Source of the DNA: Exobasidium rhododendri
Taxonomy: Eukaryota > Basidiomycota > Exobasidiomycetes > Exobasidiales > Exobasidiaceae
Assembly (NCBI GenBank): GCA_026210745.1
Contig: CP110632.1
Coordinates: 4,525,001 to 4,589,000, forward strand
Length of the DNA: 64,000 nucleotides
Direction of reading: 5' to 3'
Notes under the pieces: generated by a model
Databases searched by the model: none
What the model was told of the DNA's origin: nothing
Seen by the model: the letters and a program-made list of their open reading frames with translations, nothing else
Program-made: the position numbers and the translations under genes
Shown: positions 44,701 to 53,103 of the stretch, piece after piece
Layout: each line of letters starts with the position of its first letter
Position numbering within the stretch: the stretch's first letter is position 1

Positions 44701-47700
44701 ACCACCATCGGAGATGGTGAATGGACGAGTGTCATGAGAGTAGTGCTCGATGTTTGGATTATGACGCTTGCGATGTAATTGTAGATATTGACCGATCTCG
44801 TCTGAACCTTTTCCGAGATACACCACGTACTGTGGTGACGGATTCGCACTGAATCCAGGCACTGCTGCAATCCAATTGAAATCCACTCCAGTTGTCGAAA
44901 TGCCCAAAGATTGAGCTACTTCACGCATGTCATAGATGATCTTCTCGTGCTCTTCAGTCATTTGCGTAACGCGGTAAGCATTACGAGAACGAACCAGACA
45001 TCCGTCACTATCGATCAATCCAGCGAGAACAGCTAAACGAGTTGCTCTACTTCCATTTTTGTAAATGTCAGGAATTCCGACTGACTTGTCATTCAGTAAT
45101 CCGAGTTCTCTCAACCCTTCGAGAATCGGATTAGCTCTATGTCGATGCTCGACATGCTGAATTGAATGAAAGTAAACATCATAATTCGCGAAGTATTGTC
45201 GACATGGTGTTCCTGCAAGCTTGCTTATGCTACTTTTGAGCACAAGTTTGTCCGAATCTTCACGACCAACATTGAGTCGATCCACGTAACTCTGCATCCA
45301 AATCTTGACTTCAGGATCCGAAGCACTCGCAGTAATACTTGCTGAAGCTTTCGAACCATCTCCAAGCCAAAGACCCAAAAAGTACGGATCAATGGGTAAA
45401 TTCGAATCAGTTTGAGCGAATCCTGCTTGAGAGAGACCAAGCGGAGCTCGGTACAACTTGAGATTGCACTGCTTGACCGAATTATCGGAACAGACTCCAT
45501 TCTCGAAGTGCTCGACAGTCATCTCGAAGATTTCACCGTCAGAGACCAAAGACGGATCAACGATCTCGTAATTGTCCGATAACAAGATTTCGTGACATCG
45601 TGTAGCCAATTCCAAAGTAGCGAAACGACGAAAGACTCGTCTGATGCCATTACAGCATGCAGCACCAGACTTGCATCTCCAACCATCGAGAGATTGGCGA
45701 ATTTGCTCGAATCTCTTTGTTTCTTCCACGGAAAGATCCAAAGCAGAAGACGATGTGGATTCTTCCATGTAAGAGCTTGACGAACTGTCTCCAAAGTTCA
45801 CGGACAAAAATTGAGAAGAGCTTCGTTGATGGCGAGTCAACGCCATCGCAGATGGCGAAGAAGACAACATTGGACTACTTGGTGGACTTAAGATGTCAAC
45901 TTCTTCGAAGATCATGTCGCTTGAATCCGTTCGAGTATCTTCTTGAGTAGGAAATGCAACAGATCCACCAATAAAGCGATGCAGATCGCTTCGCAGTGCA
46001 TCACGCAAGAAGTCAGCATTGTTGACCAGCTCACGATCTGCTTGAGAAGCCAAGAAAGCGTCGATACTCGATCGATACTGTTCAAAAGCATTTCCACGGT
46101 GATAATGATCATTCACCACTGCATCGACGTAGTTGTTCCTATTTTCCAAGTTGTCCATTTGCACATCAGTGTCATGCAAATCGTTGTAAACCAAGTGAGA
46201 AATATTGTCAAGTAATACTTGAGAAGCTTCGCTTCCCACAGTATGTCGATCACAGCGAGTCAACCAAGTAACGCTTCTTTGAGACTCCGAAATGCTTGGT
46301 CTTGTAGCACAAGTCACCAAAGTCAAGTGATGATCTGGTGTACATTTGATCTCCATTTGTTCCGTTGAGTCGAAATCTTTGTACTTTAGCAATTTGAGCT
46401 GTCCAGTCTCATTTTGCGCTACTCCAGTGACCAAAGTAGGGTTATCTTGCTCGTCGAACAAGTAATCTCCAACGCTGACTTCTCCGATTTGCCTAATACC
46501 CAACGAGGTTCGAACACGCGTAGAAGCTTCCAAGCATTTTCGCATCATAATGCAGCCCATGGCGATAAGAGGAGTGGTGGCAAAGCCCCACTCCTCTGCT
46601 CCTAGTAGACAGGCGATGGCCACGTCTCTTCCTGTTCGAATTTGACCGTCCGTCTGAACGACGACCCTTCCACGTAGGTCGTTTAGGACCAGCGTCTGAT
46701 GAGTCTCCGTGAGACCCAACTCCCACGGTGAACCAGCGTACTTGATACTCGTCCACTTGGCAGCACCAGTACCACCGTCGTGACCGGCAATCGTGATGTG
46801 GTCGGCCTTTGCCTTGGCGACACCGGAAGCAACGACTCCGACACCCGGTTCAGACACCAACTTGACGCTGATCCTCGCTCGAGGATTAGCACACTTCAGG
46901 TCGTAGATCAGCTGCTTCAAGTCTTCGATGGAGTAGATGTCGTGATGAGGAGGTGGGGAGATAAGACCGACGCCTGCAGTCGAGTGTCGCGTTCGAGCGA
47001 TGGAAGGCGACACTTTGTCACCCGGCAATTCTCCTCCTTCCCCAGGCTTGGCACCTTGCGCCATCTTGATTTGCAAATCGTCACTGTCGGCAATGTAGAA
47101 GGAAGTAACACCAAATCGACCGGATGCAATCTGCTTGATCTTCGATCGCAGCGAGTCTCCATTCGGCAGGGGAATCGATCTCTCGGCGTCTTCTCCACCT
47201 TCCCCTGTGTTGCTCTTTCCTCCGATTCGGTTCATGGCAATCGCCAAGGCAGAATGCGCCTCCATGGAGATACTTCCGTAAGACATGGCACCGGTGGCAA
47301 ATCGCTGCACGATCTCCGTCCAGGGTTCAACCTGATCGACTGGGATAGGGCGACTCTTCTCAAAGGCAAAGTCCAGCAGGCCTCGCAAGGTGACCGACTT
47401 GACGGAATTGTGAGCTGCCTTACTGTAGGTATCGTACGCCACTTGATTACGTTCTCGAGCAGCGTCCTGTAAGTTGGCAATACTGACGGGATCGTTGATG
47501 TGTGCCTCTCCTCCCGTTCGGTAGTGGTACTCTCCTGATTCAGGCAGACCGGGCTGTGAGATGGTCAATCGAGAAGGATATCCTCGATCGTGGAACTCAA
47601 GCGCATCCATTGCCAACAGCTCAAACGTCGAGCCTTGCACACGAGATGCAGTGCCGACAAAGCATCGGTTGACGACCGAGTCGTCCAGACCGAGTGCCTC

Positions 47701-50226
47701 GAAGATTTGAGCGCCCTTGTATGATTGTAGCGTGGAGATGCCCATCTTGGACATGACCTTGAGTATTCCTCCATCGATGGACTCTCGCCAGTTGAAGATG
47801 AGTGCGTCGTCGGACATGTCGACCTTGAGCAGTCCTTCTCTCGATACCTTCATCATCGCTTCCAGCGACAGCCAAGGACAGATCGCGTCAGCACCGTATC
47901 CGACAAGGACGCACATGTGATGAACTTCACGAGCTTCACCACTCTCGATGATCAAGGCGACCTTGCTTCTCTCTTTGTTTCGAATGAGATGGTGATGCAC
48001 ACCACCGCAAGACACCAACGAACTAATCGCCACTCTGTCCTTTCCTACATTTCGGTCAGACAAGACGACGACACGATAGCCATCCTTGATGGCCTGCGAA
48101 GACTCGGAGCAGATACGATTCAAAGTGTTTTCATATCCATCGATGCCTTCACCCTTGTCGAACGTGCAATCAATCGTCATGGCGGGCCAGTCTGCATGAA
48201 CTGTTCCAATCTGTTTGATCGCGTTCATCTCTCGGATGTTCAAGATGGGGCTGGGAATCATCAATCGATGACACTGCTCTGGCTTCATCTCGAGGATGTT
48301 GCCCTCTGGTCCAATGTATTGCTCCAGCGACATGACGACTGCCTCACGGATGGGGTCGATGGGGGGATTGGTGACTTGGGCAAAGAGTTGACGGAAGTAG
48401 TCGTAGATAAGACGAGGTGCCTGTGACATGCAAGCCAAGGGTGCATCATTACCCATCGATCCAAGTGCCTCCTTTCCATCGCTGACCATGGGCAGCATCA
48501 ACAAGCTGAGCTGCTCGGCAGTGTATCCAAAGGCGAGCATCTTGGGGTCCTCGTTGATCAAAGTGTCATCGAGTTGAGGCTCGATGGAAGTCTTGGACGA
48601 ACGTCGCACAGAGTCGACAATCTCAGGCAGCTGCAAGAGCTGAGCTTCGAGCCAAGCAGCAAAGTCGGCCCGTTGAGAAGTGTTCAACTTGAGCTCACGA
48701 TCGTCTACCACTCGTCCCTCTACCGTGTCGACCAAGAGCATCTTTCCAGGCTGCAAACGTCCCTTTGCCACGATTCGCTCGGGTGCGATAGTGACAGCGC
48801 CAGTTTCAGAAGCACAAACCATGATGTCGTCGTCTGTGATGCAGTATCGACAAGGACGGAGACCATTACGATCCAAGTTGGCACCACAGTATCGTCCATC
48901 GGAAAAGGTGAAGAGAGCGGGACCGTCCCAGGGCTCCATCAAACAAGCGGCCCACTTGTAGAAGGCCGCTTTGGCAGGTTCCATTTCATCTTCGTTACCC
49001 TGCCAGGCTTCCGGTACCATCATCATGACTGCTTGAGGCAGTGTCAGAACGTTGTTGATCACCAAGAGCTCCAACACATTGTCAAAAGCAGCCGAGTCGG
49101 ATCCACCATCTTCAATGATAGGGTATAAAGCATCAAGCTCGTCCTTGAACGTCTCTGATCGAAGTTGACCTTCACGAGCTCTCATCCAGTTCTTGTTTCC
49201 TCTGATGGTGTTGATCTCACCGTTGTGAGCAGCCCATCGCATAGGCTGAGCTCGATCCCAACTTGGGAAGGTATTGGTAGAGAATCGAGAGTGTACAAGG
49301 GCAAAATGGCTAGAGTAGTGGGCATTGTTGAGATCATGGTAGTAATCGTAGACCTGCTTTGGACTCAACTGTCCCTTGTAGATGATGTTTGTGTTCGAAA
49401 GAGAGCAGATGTAGAACCACTTTGGTAGTCCAATGCTGTGGGTGGCGGACTTTCGCAGGACGTACAATTGACGACTGAAGTATTGGCTATCGAAAGGAGC
49501 AGAAGTGTCCTTGCACTCTTTGCTGTCTGCGCCGTAGTGATCGGTCAAGACGACAAAGGGTTGCAGGATCTTTGGCTCTTTGCTCAAAGCGGCTGGTCCA
49601 AGAATAGAATTGTCGACCGGTACTTCTCTCCATCCCAGCACTCGCAGGTGCAGTTTCTTGGCCATCTGTTCAAAGAGGGCGACGTGTTCTCCCCTCGCAT
49701 TATCGTCTTTTGGGTCAAAGAAAAGATTACCAGCAGCATACTGTCCTTGCTCGGGGAGGGTAATGTCCAAATCTCTTTCTACCTCTCGCTTAAAGAATGT
49801 ATGAGGGATACCCGTCATGACACCGGCACCATCACCATCTCTTGCGTCCGCTCCTACGGCTCCTCTGTGCGTCATGTTGCACAACAGCGATTTTCCATCG
49901 GTGACAATCTTGTGCGAAGGCTTACCCTTGATGTGGCACATGAATCCGACACCGCAAGAGTCTTTTTCATTGTCAGGGTCGTAGAGACCTTGAGCGGCAG
50001 GCAAGGAACCAGCCCATGACTCTGGAGCTCTAGTGACCGATTCGAAGCCACTTGCCTCGATATCGGCTGACGTCGTTACCTCCTCGTGATCTTGAACACT
50101 TCCTAGATATGCATTGTTGGATATATCGGATTCGTTTTCGACTCTACGTTGAGCGAATTCGGTGAAGCGAACCTTTGTCTCTTTATCTTTTCTTGTGGCA
50201 AATGGTACGCTGCTGATCGAACTCAT
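41767..50226 (-). CDS. GLT1: Glutamate synthase (GOGAT) containing an intein
   Basis: Makes two glutamate from glutamine and 2-oxoglutarate using NADH or NADPH. Single exon, 2819 codons; without the intein (residues 1231-1866) the protein is 2183 aa, the size of fungal GLT1. A propeptide of about 90 residues precedes Cys91 in EKDSCGVGFMCH, the nucleophile of the class II glutaminase domain; cleavage before it is normal for the family. The FMN and 2-oxoglutarate-binding domain includes GRFGVTSFYIADSDDLQIKM, KPGEGGELPGDKVSPSIART and ITIAGHDGGTGAAKWTSIK. The 3Fe-4S ligands lie in GCIMMRK...CHLNTCPVG, split by the intein. The glutamate synthase C-terminal beta-helix follows, then the small-subunit-like part with 4Fe-4S cysteines (CMDCGVPFCQTNTGCP, about 2346), an FAD motif GSGPAG near 2449 and a nucleotide motif GGGDTG near 2590. 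The yeast protein uses NADH; coenzyme choice here cannot be read by eye. Confidence 0.97.
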   Translation of the reverse strand: MSSISSVPFATRKDKETKVRFTEFAQRRVENESDISNNAYLGSVQDHEEVTTSADIEASGFESVTRAPESWAGSLPAAQGLYDPDNEKDSCGVGFMCHIKGKPSHKIVTDGKSLLCNMTHRGAVGADARDGDGAGVMTGIPHTFFKREVERDLDITLPEQGQYAAGNLFFDPKDDNARGEHVALFEQMAKKLHLRVLGWREVPVDNSILGPAALSKEPKILQPFVVLTDHYGADSKECKDTSAPFDSQYFSRQLYVLRKSATHSIGLPKWFYICSLSNTNIIYKGQLSPKQVYDYYHDLNNAHYSSHFALVHSRFSTNTFPSWDRAQPMRWAAHNGEINTIRGNKNWMRAREGQLRSETFKDELDALYPIIEDGGSDSAAFDNVLELLVINNVLTLPQAVMMMVPEAWQGNEDEMEPAKAAFYKWAACLMEPWDGPALFTFSDGRYCGANLDRNGLRPCRYCITDDDIMVCASETGAVTIAPERIVAKGRLQPGKMLLVDTVEGRVVDDRELKLNTSQRADFAAWLEAQLLQLPEIVDSVRRSSKTSIEPQLDDTLINEDPKMLAFGYTAEQLSLLMLPMVSDGKEALGSMGNDAPLACMSQAPRLIYDYFRQLFAQVTNPPIDPIREAVVMSLEQYIGPEGNILEMKPEQCHRLMIPSPILNIREMNAIKQIGTVHADWPAMTIDCTFDKGEGIDGYENTLNRICSESSQAIKDGYRVVVLSDRNVGKDRVAISSLVSCGGVHHHLIRNKERSKVALIIESGEAREVHHMCVLVGYGADAICPWLSLEAMMKVSREGLLKVDMSDDALIFNWRESIDGGILKVMSKMGISTLQSYKGAQIFEALGLDDSVVNRCFVGTASRVQGSTFELLAMDALEFHDRGYPSRLTISQPGLPESGEYHYRTGGEAHINDPVSIANLQDAARERNQVAYDTYSKAAHNSVKSVTLRGLLDFAFEKSRPIPVDQVEPWTEIVQRFATGAMSYGSISMEAHSALAIAMNRIGGKSNTGEGGEDAERSIPLPNGDSLRSKIKQIASGRFGVTSFYIADSDDLQIKMAQGAKPGEGGELPGDKVSPSIARTRHSTAGVGLISPPPHHDIYSIEDLKQLIYDLKCANPRARISVKLVSEPGVGVVASGVAKAKADHITIAGHDGGTGAAKWTSIKYAGSPWELGLTETHQTLVLNDLRGRVVVQTDGQIRTGRDVAIACLLGAEEWGFATTPLIAMGCIMMRKCLEASTRVRTSLGIRQIGEVSVGDYLFDEQDNPTLVTGVAQNETGQLKLLKYKDFDSTEQMEIKCTPDHHLTLVTCATRPSISESQRSVTWLTRCDRHTVGSEASQVLLDNISHLVYNDLHDTDVQMDNLENRNNYVDAVVNDHYHRGNAFEQYRSSIDAFLASQADRELVNNADFLRDALRSDLHRFIGGSVAFPTQEDTRTDSSDMIFEEVDILSPPSSPMLSSSPSAMALTRHQRSSSQFLSVNFGDSSSSSYMEESTSSSALDLSVEETKRFEQIRQSLDGWRCKSGAACCNGIRRVFRRFATLELATRCHEILLSDNYEIVDPSLVSDGEIFEMTVEHFENGVCSDNSVKQCNLKLYRAPLGLSQAGFAQTDSNLPIDPYFLGLWLGDGSKASASITASASDPEVKIWMQSYVDRLNVGREDSDKLVLKSSISKLAGTPCRQYFANYDVYFHSIQHVEHRHRANPILEGLRELGLLNDKSVGIPDIYKNGSRATRLAVLAGLIDSDGCLVRSRNAYRVTQMTEEHEKIIYDMREVAQSLGISTTGVDFNWIAAVPGFSANPSPQYVVYLGKGSDEIGQYLQLHRKRHNPNIEHYSHDTRPFTISDGGQGIYRGIEVSGGLFQLENRLIARNCHLNTCPVGIATQDASLREKFAGMPEYVINFFYMIAEELRGIMAKLGLRSINEMVGRSELLKVDESLRTAKTAKLDLSRILKPAHEMRPGAATYKVRQQDHKLYVRLDNKFIEESEVALTQGLPVQIECEVVNTDRALCATLSYRVSKLYGEEGLPRDTIHINAKGSAGQSCGAFLAPGITFELEGDANDYVGKGMSGGRLIVYPPKNSAFKAEENIIVGNVCLYGATSGNAYFRGIAAERFAVRNSGAHAVVEGVGDHGCEYMTGGRVVVLGATGRNFAAGMSGGIAYVLDMNRDFYKRCNAEMVELGPVKDAHDIAELRNLIENHRHYTGSTIADHVIHEFHHLLPRFVRVMPKDYKRVLEEEAAKAAAEKKRSSHVDLLGTLSRHASQVDVSVTEDKESDIAAAVKHEPTVVDVEDSMVDDETTKARLSKLDKTRGFMKYKRLGEHYRTPTKRIKDWGELSSRLSDSELKYQTARCMDCGVPFCQTNTGCPISNVIPQFNNLVFKNQWKEAFYSLMKTNNFPEFTGRVCPAPCEGACVLGINEQPVGIKSVEAAIIDKAWEMGWMVPNPPQTRTGKTVAIIGSGPAGLSCADQLNRAGHSVTIFERSDRAGGLLEYGIPNMKLDKAVVKRRLDLMAKEGIEFLCGVNVGKDISADELRSQYDAVVFATGSTVPRDLNIPGREADGVHFAMDFLSMNTKSLLDSELEDGRFISAKGKKVIVIGGGDTGNDCIGTSIRHGATSIDNFELLPQPPKARSRDNPWPTWPRIQRTDYGHNEAAEKFGSDPRTYEITTTSFEKNEEGKLVALNTQMVKWEKDASGRWQMNKVHGSEKRWECDLVFLSLGFLSPEKAAFASMNLEQDGRGNIKADDKDGKLPYKTNMDKVWACGDCRRGQSLIVWGIQEGRACAASIDIELMGVTRLPWAGGIAKRSFNMNKWGNKHASKAVAVASA
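44629..46536 (-). mobile_element. GLT1 intein with LAGLIDADG homing endonuclease
   Basis: In-frame protein intron of 636 aa, residues 1231-1866 of the GLT1 precursor. It starts with Cys1 (block A, CLEASTRVRTS, then GDYL) and ends ARN before the extein Cys of CHLNTCPVG. Block B is TPDHH at 67-71. Two LAGLIDADG motifs are present: LGLWLGDGS near 387-395 and LAGLIDSDG at 504-512, both keeping the catalytic acid. Block F/G is IEVSGGLFQLENRLIARN. Cys1, the block B Thr and His, the terminal Asn and the Cys+1 are all intact, so splicing is expected; the penultimate residue is Arg rather than the usual His. About 300 residues separate block B from the first endonuclease motif, including a Ser-rich stretch at 215-270. 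GLT1 inteins are known in several ascomycetes. The frame has no stop, so gene function depends on splicing. Confidence 0.95.
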
Positions 50227-51283
50227 AATCCTCCTAGGCGGGGGTGTCGTGAGGGTTTGGTCTTCGAGAGGATGAGGCGGAGAGGTGAGGATTCTACTGC
50301 CAGCGGGTCCAATGACTAGGAGACGCCGGCTTCTATGTGAGGGTGGAGACGAAAAAGGGCGTAGGAATACTGGTAATGCTGATGTTCACGCTCGTTGCTA
50401 CTCGATGGCAAAAGTATTCCTTGAAGGATGGAGAGAAAAGAGCAAAACAAAAAAGAGCCAGAAGAAATAGAGACTCTCTCTCCCCACCAGTGCGTAATAC
50501 TGCGAAGATTACCGATTCGCCTCCAGTGTAGTCCAATAGGCAAGCCTATCAATGGCAAAGAAAAAGGAAAAAAAAAAAAAAGAAAGTTGAAAAAAAGAAA
50601 TTAAGAATTAAAGAAGCAAAAGGTATAACAAGGATCAAAGGCACAATGGGCCAATGAGGAAGGCCAATCAAGTATCTCAGATACTGTTGCATAACTTCTC
50701 GCACAACCGGGATTACAAATACATCCTCGCAGGCATCAGCGCACTGTACGCCAAAAAGCTTACACCATCAAGGACCCGGTTGCTAGCGCGGCCGCCGAAC
50801 AAATTATCCTTCCCTTAGTGTGACACATGCGACAAAGGAGAGTAACTTTATAATTTTTGCTAACCGATTGCATTACGTTTTGACTTGTCTTTTCATTATA
50901 ACAAGTACTCCACGTTTGATTCGGAAAGACGCGAGTCTAGAGCCAAGGCCGACTGGATTAAGGCCAACGTACCTGCCTGGTCGCTCCCCCCCACCCCACT
51001 AGCTTGCAGCGTCTGTGCCTCTTCGTCGCCGCCTCTCGCTGACTCGGTCGAAGCACAGGCGAGCCATGTCAAAAGTAGTCTATAGATCACCGCTTTCGTC
51101 CGATTAGGTTCCCGAGTCATCGTCGGACGCACCCACGCTGGGAGGTCGAAGGGCAATGCCCACGTGATGACTAGTGTTCTTCGTGCACGGACGTAAGAGG
51201 CATGATCTTGTGCACACACAATTACGTTACCTTTGTCGTTCCTTTAGCTCGAGCTTCTTGAAGAAACACATCACACCATCATC
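50227..51283. other. Divergent promoter region of GLT1 and the TMEM256-like gene
   Basis: The leader of GLT1 and the upstream region of the gene at 51284. An A-rich block at about 50563-50625 includes a run of about 15 A, a possible nucleosome-free element. A GCGGCCGC-type palindrome lies near 50789. No gene is supported. Confidence 0.5.
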
Positions 51284-51767
51284 ATGCCCTCTCCCTCCTT
51301 TTTCTACACATTTGCCTGTCTCTCTGGGGCTACCTCTGTCATGGCTGGGTTCGTGCCTTAAAGACAGCTTTTTTCCTTTGCATTAGATACTAGATTAACT
51401 TTTGCGTCTGCGTTTCTCTTCTCCTCGCAGTGCCTTTGGCGCCCATGCCCTGAAAAGCAGCTTCACGGCTCAACAGATGGCAAACTGGCAGACAGCCACC
51501 TCCTACCAGCTGGTCCACTCGGTAGCTCTTCTTGTGACGTCAACACAACCTGCTTGCCAAGCTGTCGTCGCTGCTAGTTATGCATTCTCGGCAGGAATCA
51601 CGCTCTTCTCCGGCTCGATCTACGGGCTATGCTTGACCAAAGATGGAAACGCCCTGCGGAAGGCGCTAGGACCAGCGACCCCGATCGGAGGCTTTGCATT
51701 GATCGGTGGCTGGATAGCGCTCGCTATCAGCAGAAGAGCCGGAGCAGGAGCACCTCGCCTGTATTAG
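51284..51767 (+). CDS. Small membrane protein of the TMEM256/DUF423 family
   Basis: Integral membrane protein of 133 aa and unknown biochemical role, found from bacteria to animals. Exons are 51284-51348 and 51431-51767; the donor is GTTCGT, a weak site, but the join (phase 2) rebuilds SVMAGAFGAHALKSSF, the family's FGAHGLK motif. Four hydrophobic segments are visible: FFYTFACLSGATSVMAG, LVHSVALLVTST, AVVAASYAFSAGITLFSGSI and PIGGFALIGGWIALAI. The motifs WQTATSYQLVHSVALL, LFSGSIYGLCLT and LGPATPIGGFALIGGW match DUF423. Length is typical (110-135 aa). It could be mitochondrial or plasma membrane; the sequence does not decide. Confidence 0.88.
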
Positions 51768-51943
51768 ATCTTCCTATGCTCTGTTAATACCATCGACAGA
51801 AGGAGAGGACTTTTACTCTATTTCACGTTCGTTGTAGCGCGAGAATGCACTCGGACCTCCGACCGTTTGAACCTGCGACGGGAACACTTGAACCGGCACA
51901 GGGACGCTGATGTATCTCAGCTGAACTCACCGAACACACACGC

Positions 51944-52939
51944 ATGGCTGCTTCGTTTGACCTCCCTTCGCTCCTTCTGTTTGTCCTACTGATGTCTCCC
52001 TTCATGATACCCTTCGTCGACACCCGTAGCGACAGCTTCACGACACCAGCGCAAGGCAACGCGACATTAACACATTACGACCTGCCCTTTGACTATGTAG
52101 CGTCGTGTGGATGCGTGGGTCTGTCAACGAGGTATCCCACTGCGGCTATCAATGATCTGGCTTATGGCAGCTCCAACTCCTATGGACCCGCCTGTGGACA
52201 GTGTTACCGCCTGACGCTCATCTCGACTCCATTTTCGCCACCGCCGCCCGAAGGAAACGGTGTTGTGTTCAACAGCTTTGCTGATGATACCTCTGATAAG
52301 CCTACTGCACCTACGGTCGTCGTGAAAGTGACCGATGCTTGTCCGTTGGGCGGTGAATGGTGTTCTCAAACCGTACAAAAGCCTACCAACAGCCTCAACT
52401 CCTCCATCCATTTCGATCTTGCATGGCCATCAACGGCATTGTCTAAAGACTTTTTCCCTACCGATGGAGGAAGAGATTACGGAGCATGGTGGACAGAATT
52501 CGCAGTAGTAGACTGCCAAGAGTGGGCAGGATACGACGACGTGGAAGCCTGGGGATCTGACTGGTCTCAACAGAGTAGTGCCTGCTGTCCATTACGCCCT
52601 CATCAGAGTGACGACAGCGGTGTGAAATCCTCGACGATTTCAGATCGTCGATCAACCCCAATCGACTTTGACTCGTATGACGTTGAAGCAAATGAAAAAA
52701 TCTGCCCATCATATAGTGAGCAGATTGCGCTCAAGCTGTCATACGATGATATGATCGCTCAAGTGCCCAACACCTCGAACGTAGCATCGAGAAAGGAAGA
52801 GGGAATCGGCCTAGCAAATGGGGCTTGGAGCTTCTATCAGGGTGCTTTCTTCTGGTCTGACAGGAACATCGATCGGGAAGCAAAAGTCTACTTGGAAGAC
52901 TGGCAAGGCATTGTCGGTCCACGCCCAGTCCCTTCCTGA
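51944..52939 (+). CDS. Secreted GH45/expansin-like double-psi beta-barrel protein
   Basis: Probable extracellular plant-cell-wall-active protein, 331 aa, single exon. Residues 1-27 form a signal peptide (LLLFVLLMSPFMIPFV). The core has THYDLPFDYVASCGC, YPTAAINDLAYGSS, YGPACGQCYRLTL, VVVKVTDACPLGGEWCSQT, KPTNSLNSS and IHFDLAWPS. These match the order of motifs in basidiomycete GH45 subfamily C endoglucanases (AINQLAFGS, CGRCFALTG, IVVKVTDLCP, PTN, HFDI), in which the Asp of HFD is the catalytic acid. That Asp and the PTN Asn are retained, so cellulase or glucanase activity is possible; expansin-like non-hydrolytic action is the alternative. About 110 residues after the core, with a Ser/Asp linker and ICPSYSEQ, extend it beyond the minimal domain. 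No cellulose-binding domain is seen. Confidence 0.75.
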   Translation: MAASFDLPSLLLFVLLMSPFMIPFVDTRSDSFTTPAQGNATLTHYDLPFDYVASCGCVGLSTRYPTAAINDLAYGSSNSYGPACGQCYRLTLISTPFSPPPPEGNGVVFNSFADDTSDKPTAPTVVVKVTDACPLGGEWCSQTVQKPTNSLNSSIHFDLAWPSTALSKDFFPTDGGRDYGAWWTEFAVVDCQEWAGYDDVEAWGSDWSQQSSACCPLRPHQSDDSGVKSSTISDRRSTPIDFDSYDVEANEKICPSYSEQIALKLSYDDMIAQVPNTSNVASRKEEGIGLANGAWSFYQGAFFWSDRNIDREAKVYLEDWQGIVGPRPVPS

Positions 52940-53103
52940 CCAGACATCGAGTATAAGATGTGAAAGAATGGATGTGATGCCGGCGCAAGGGGAGAAGAAT
53001 TGATATCTATGTTACATGTGTCTACAAGAAAGACCGAAAGAGAAGAGAAAGGCGGCTCGGACTACTCCACACTTTACTGTTCGCCATTGACTTTTCCTCA
53101 TCG

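Noticed and set aside
51830-51900. tRNA-like GGTTCAA boxes upstream of the GH45-like gene
   Set aside because: No cloverleaf with acceptor stem and anticodon arm can be drawn from the flanking sequence.
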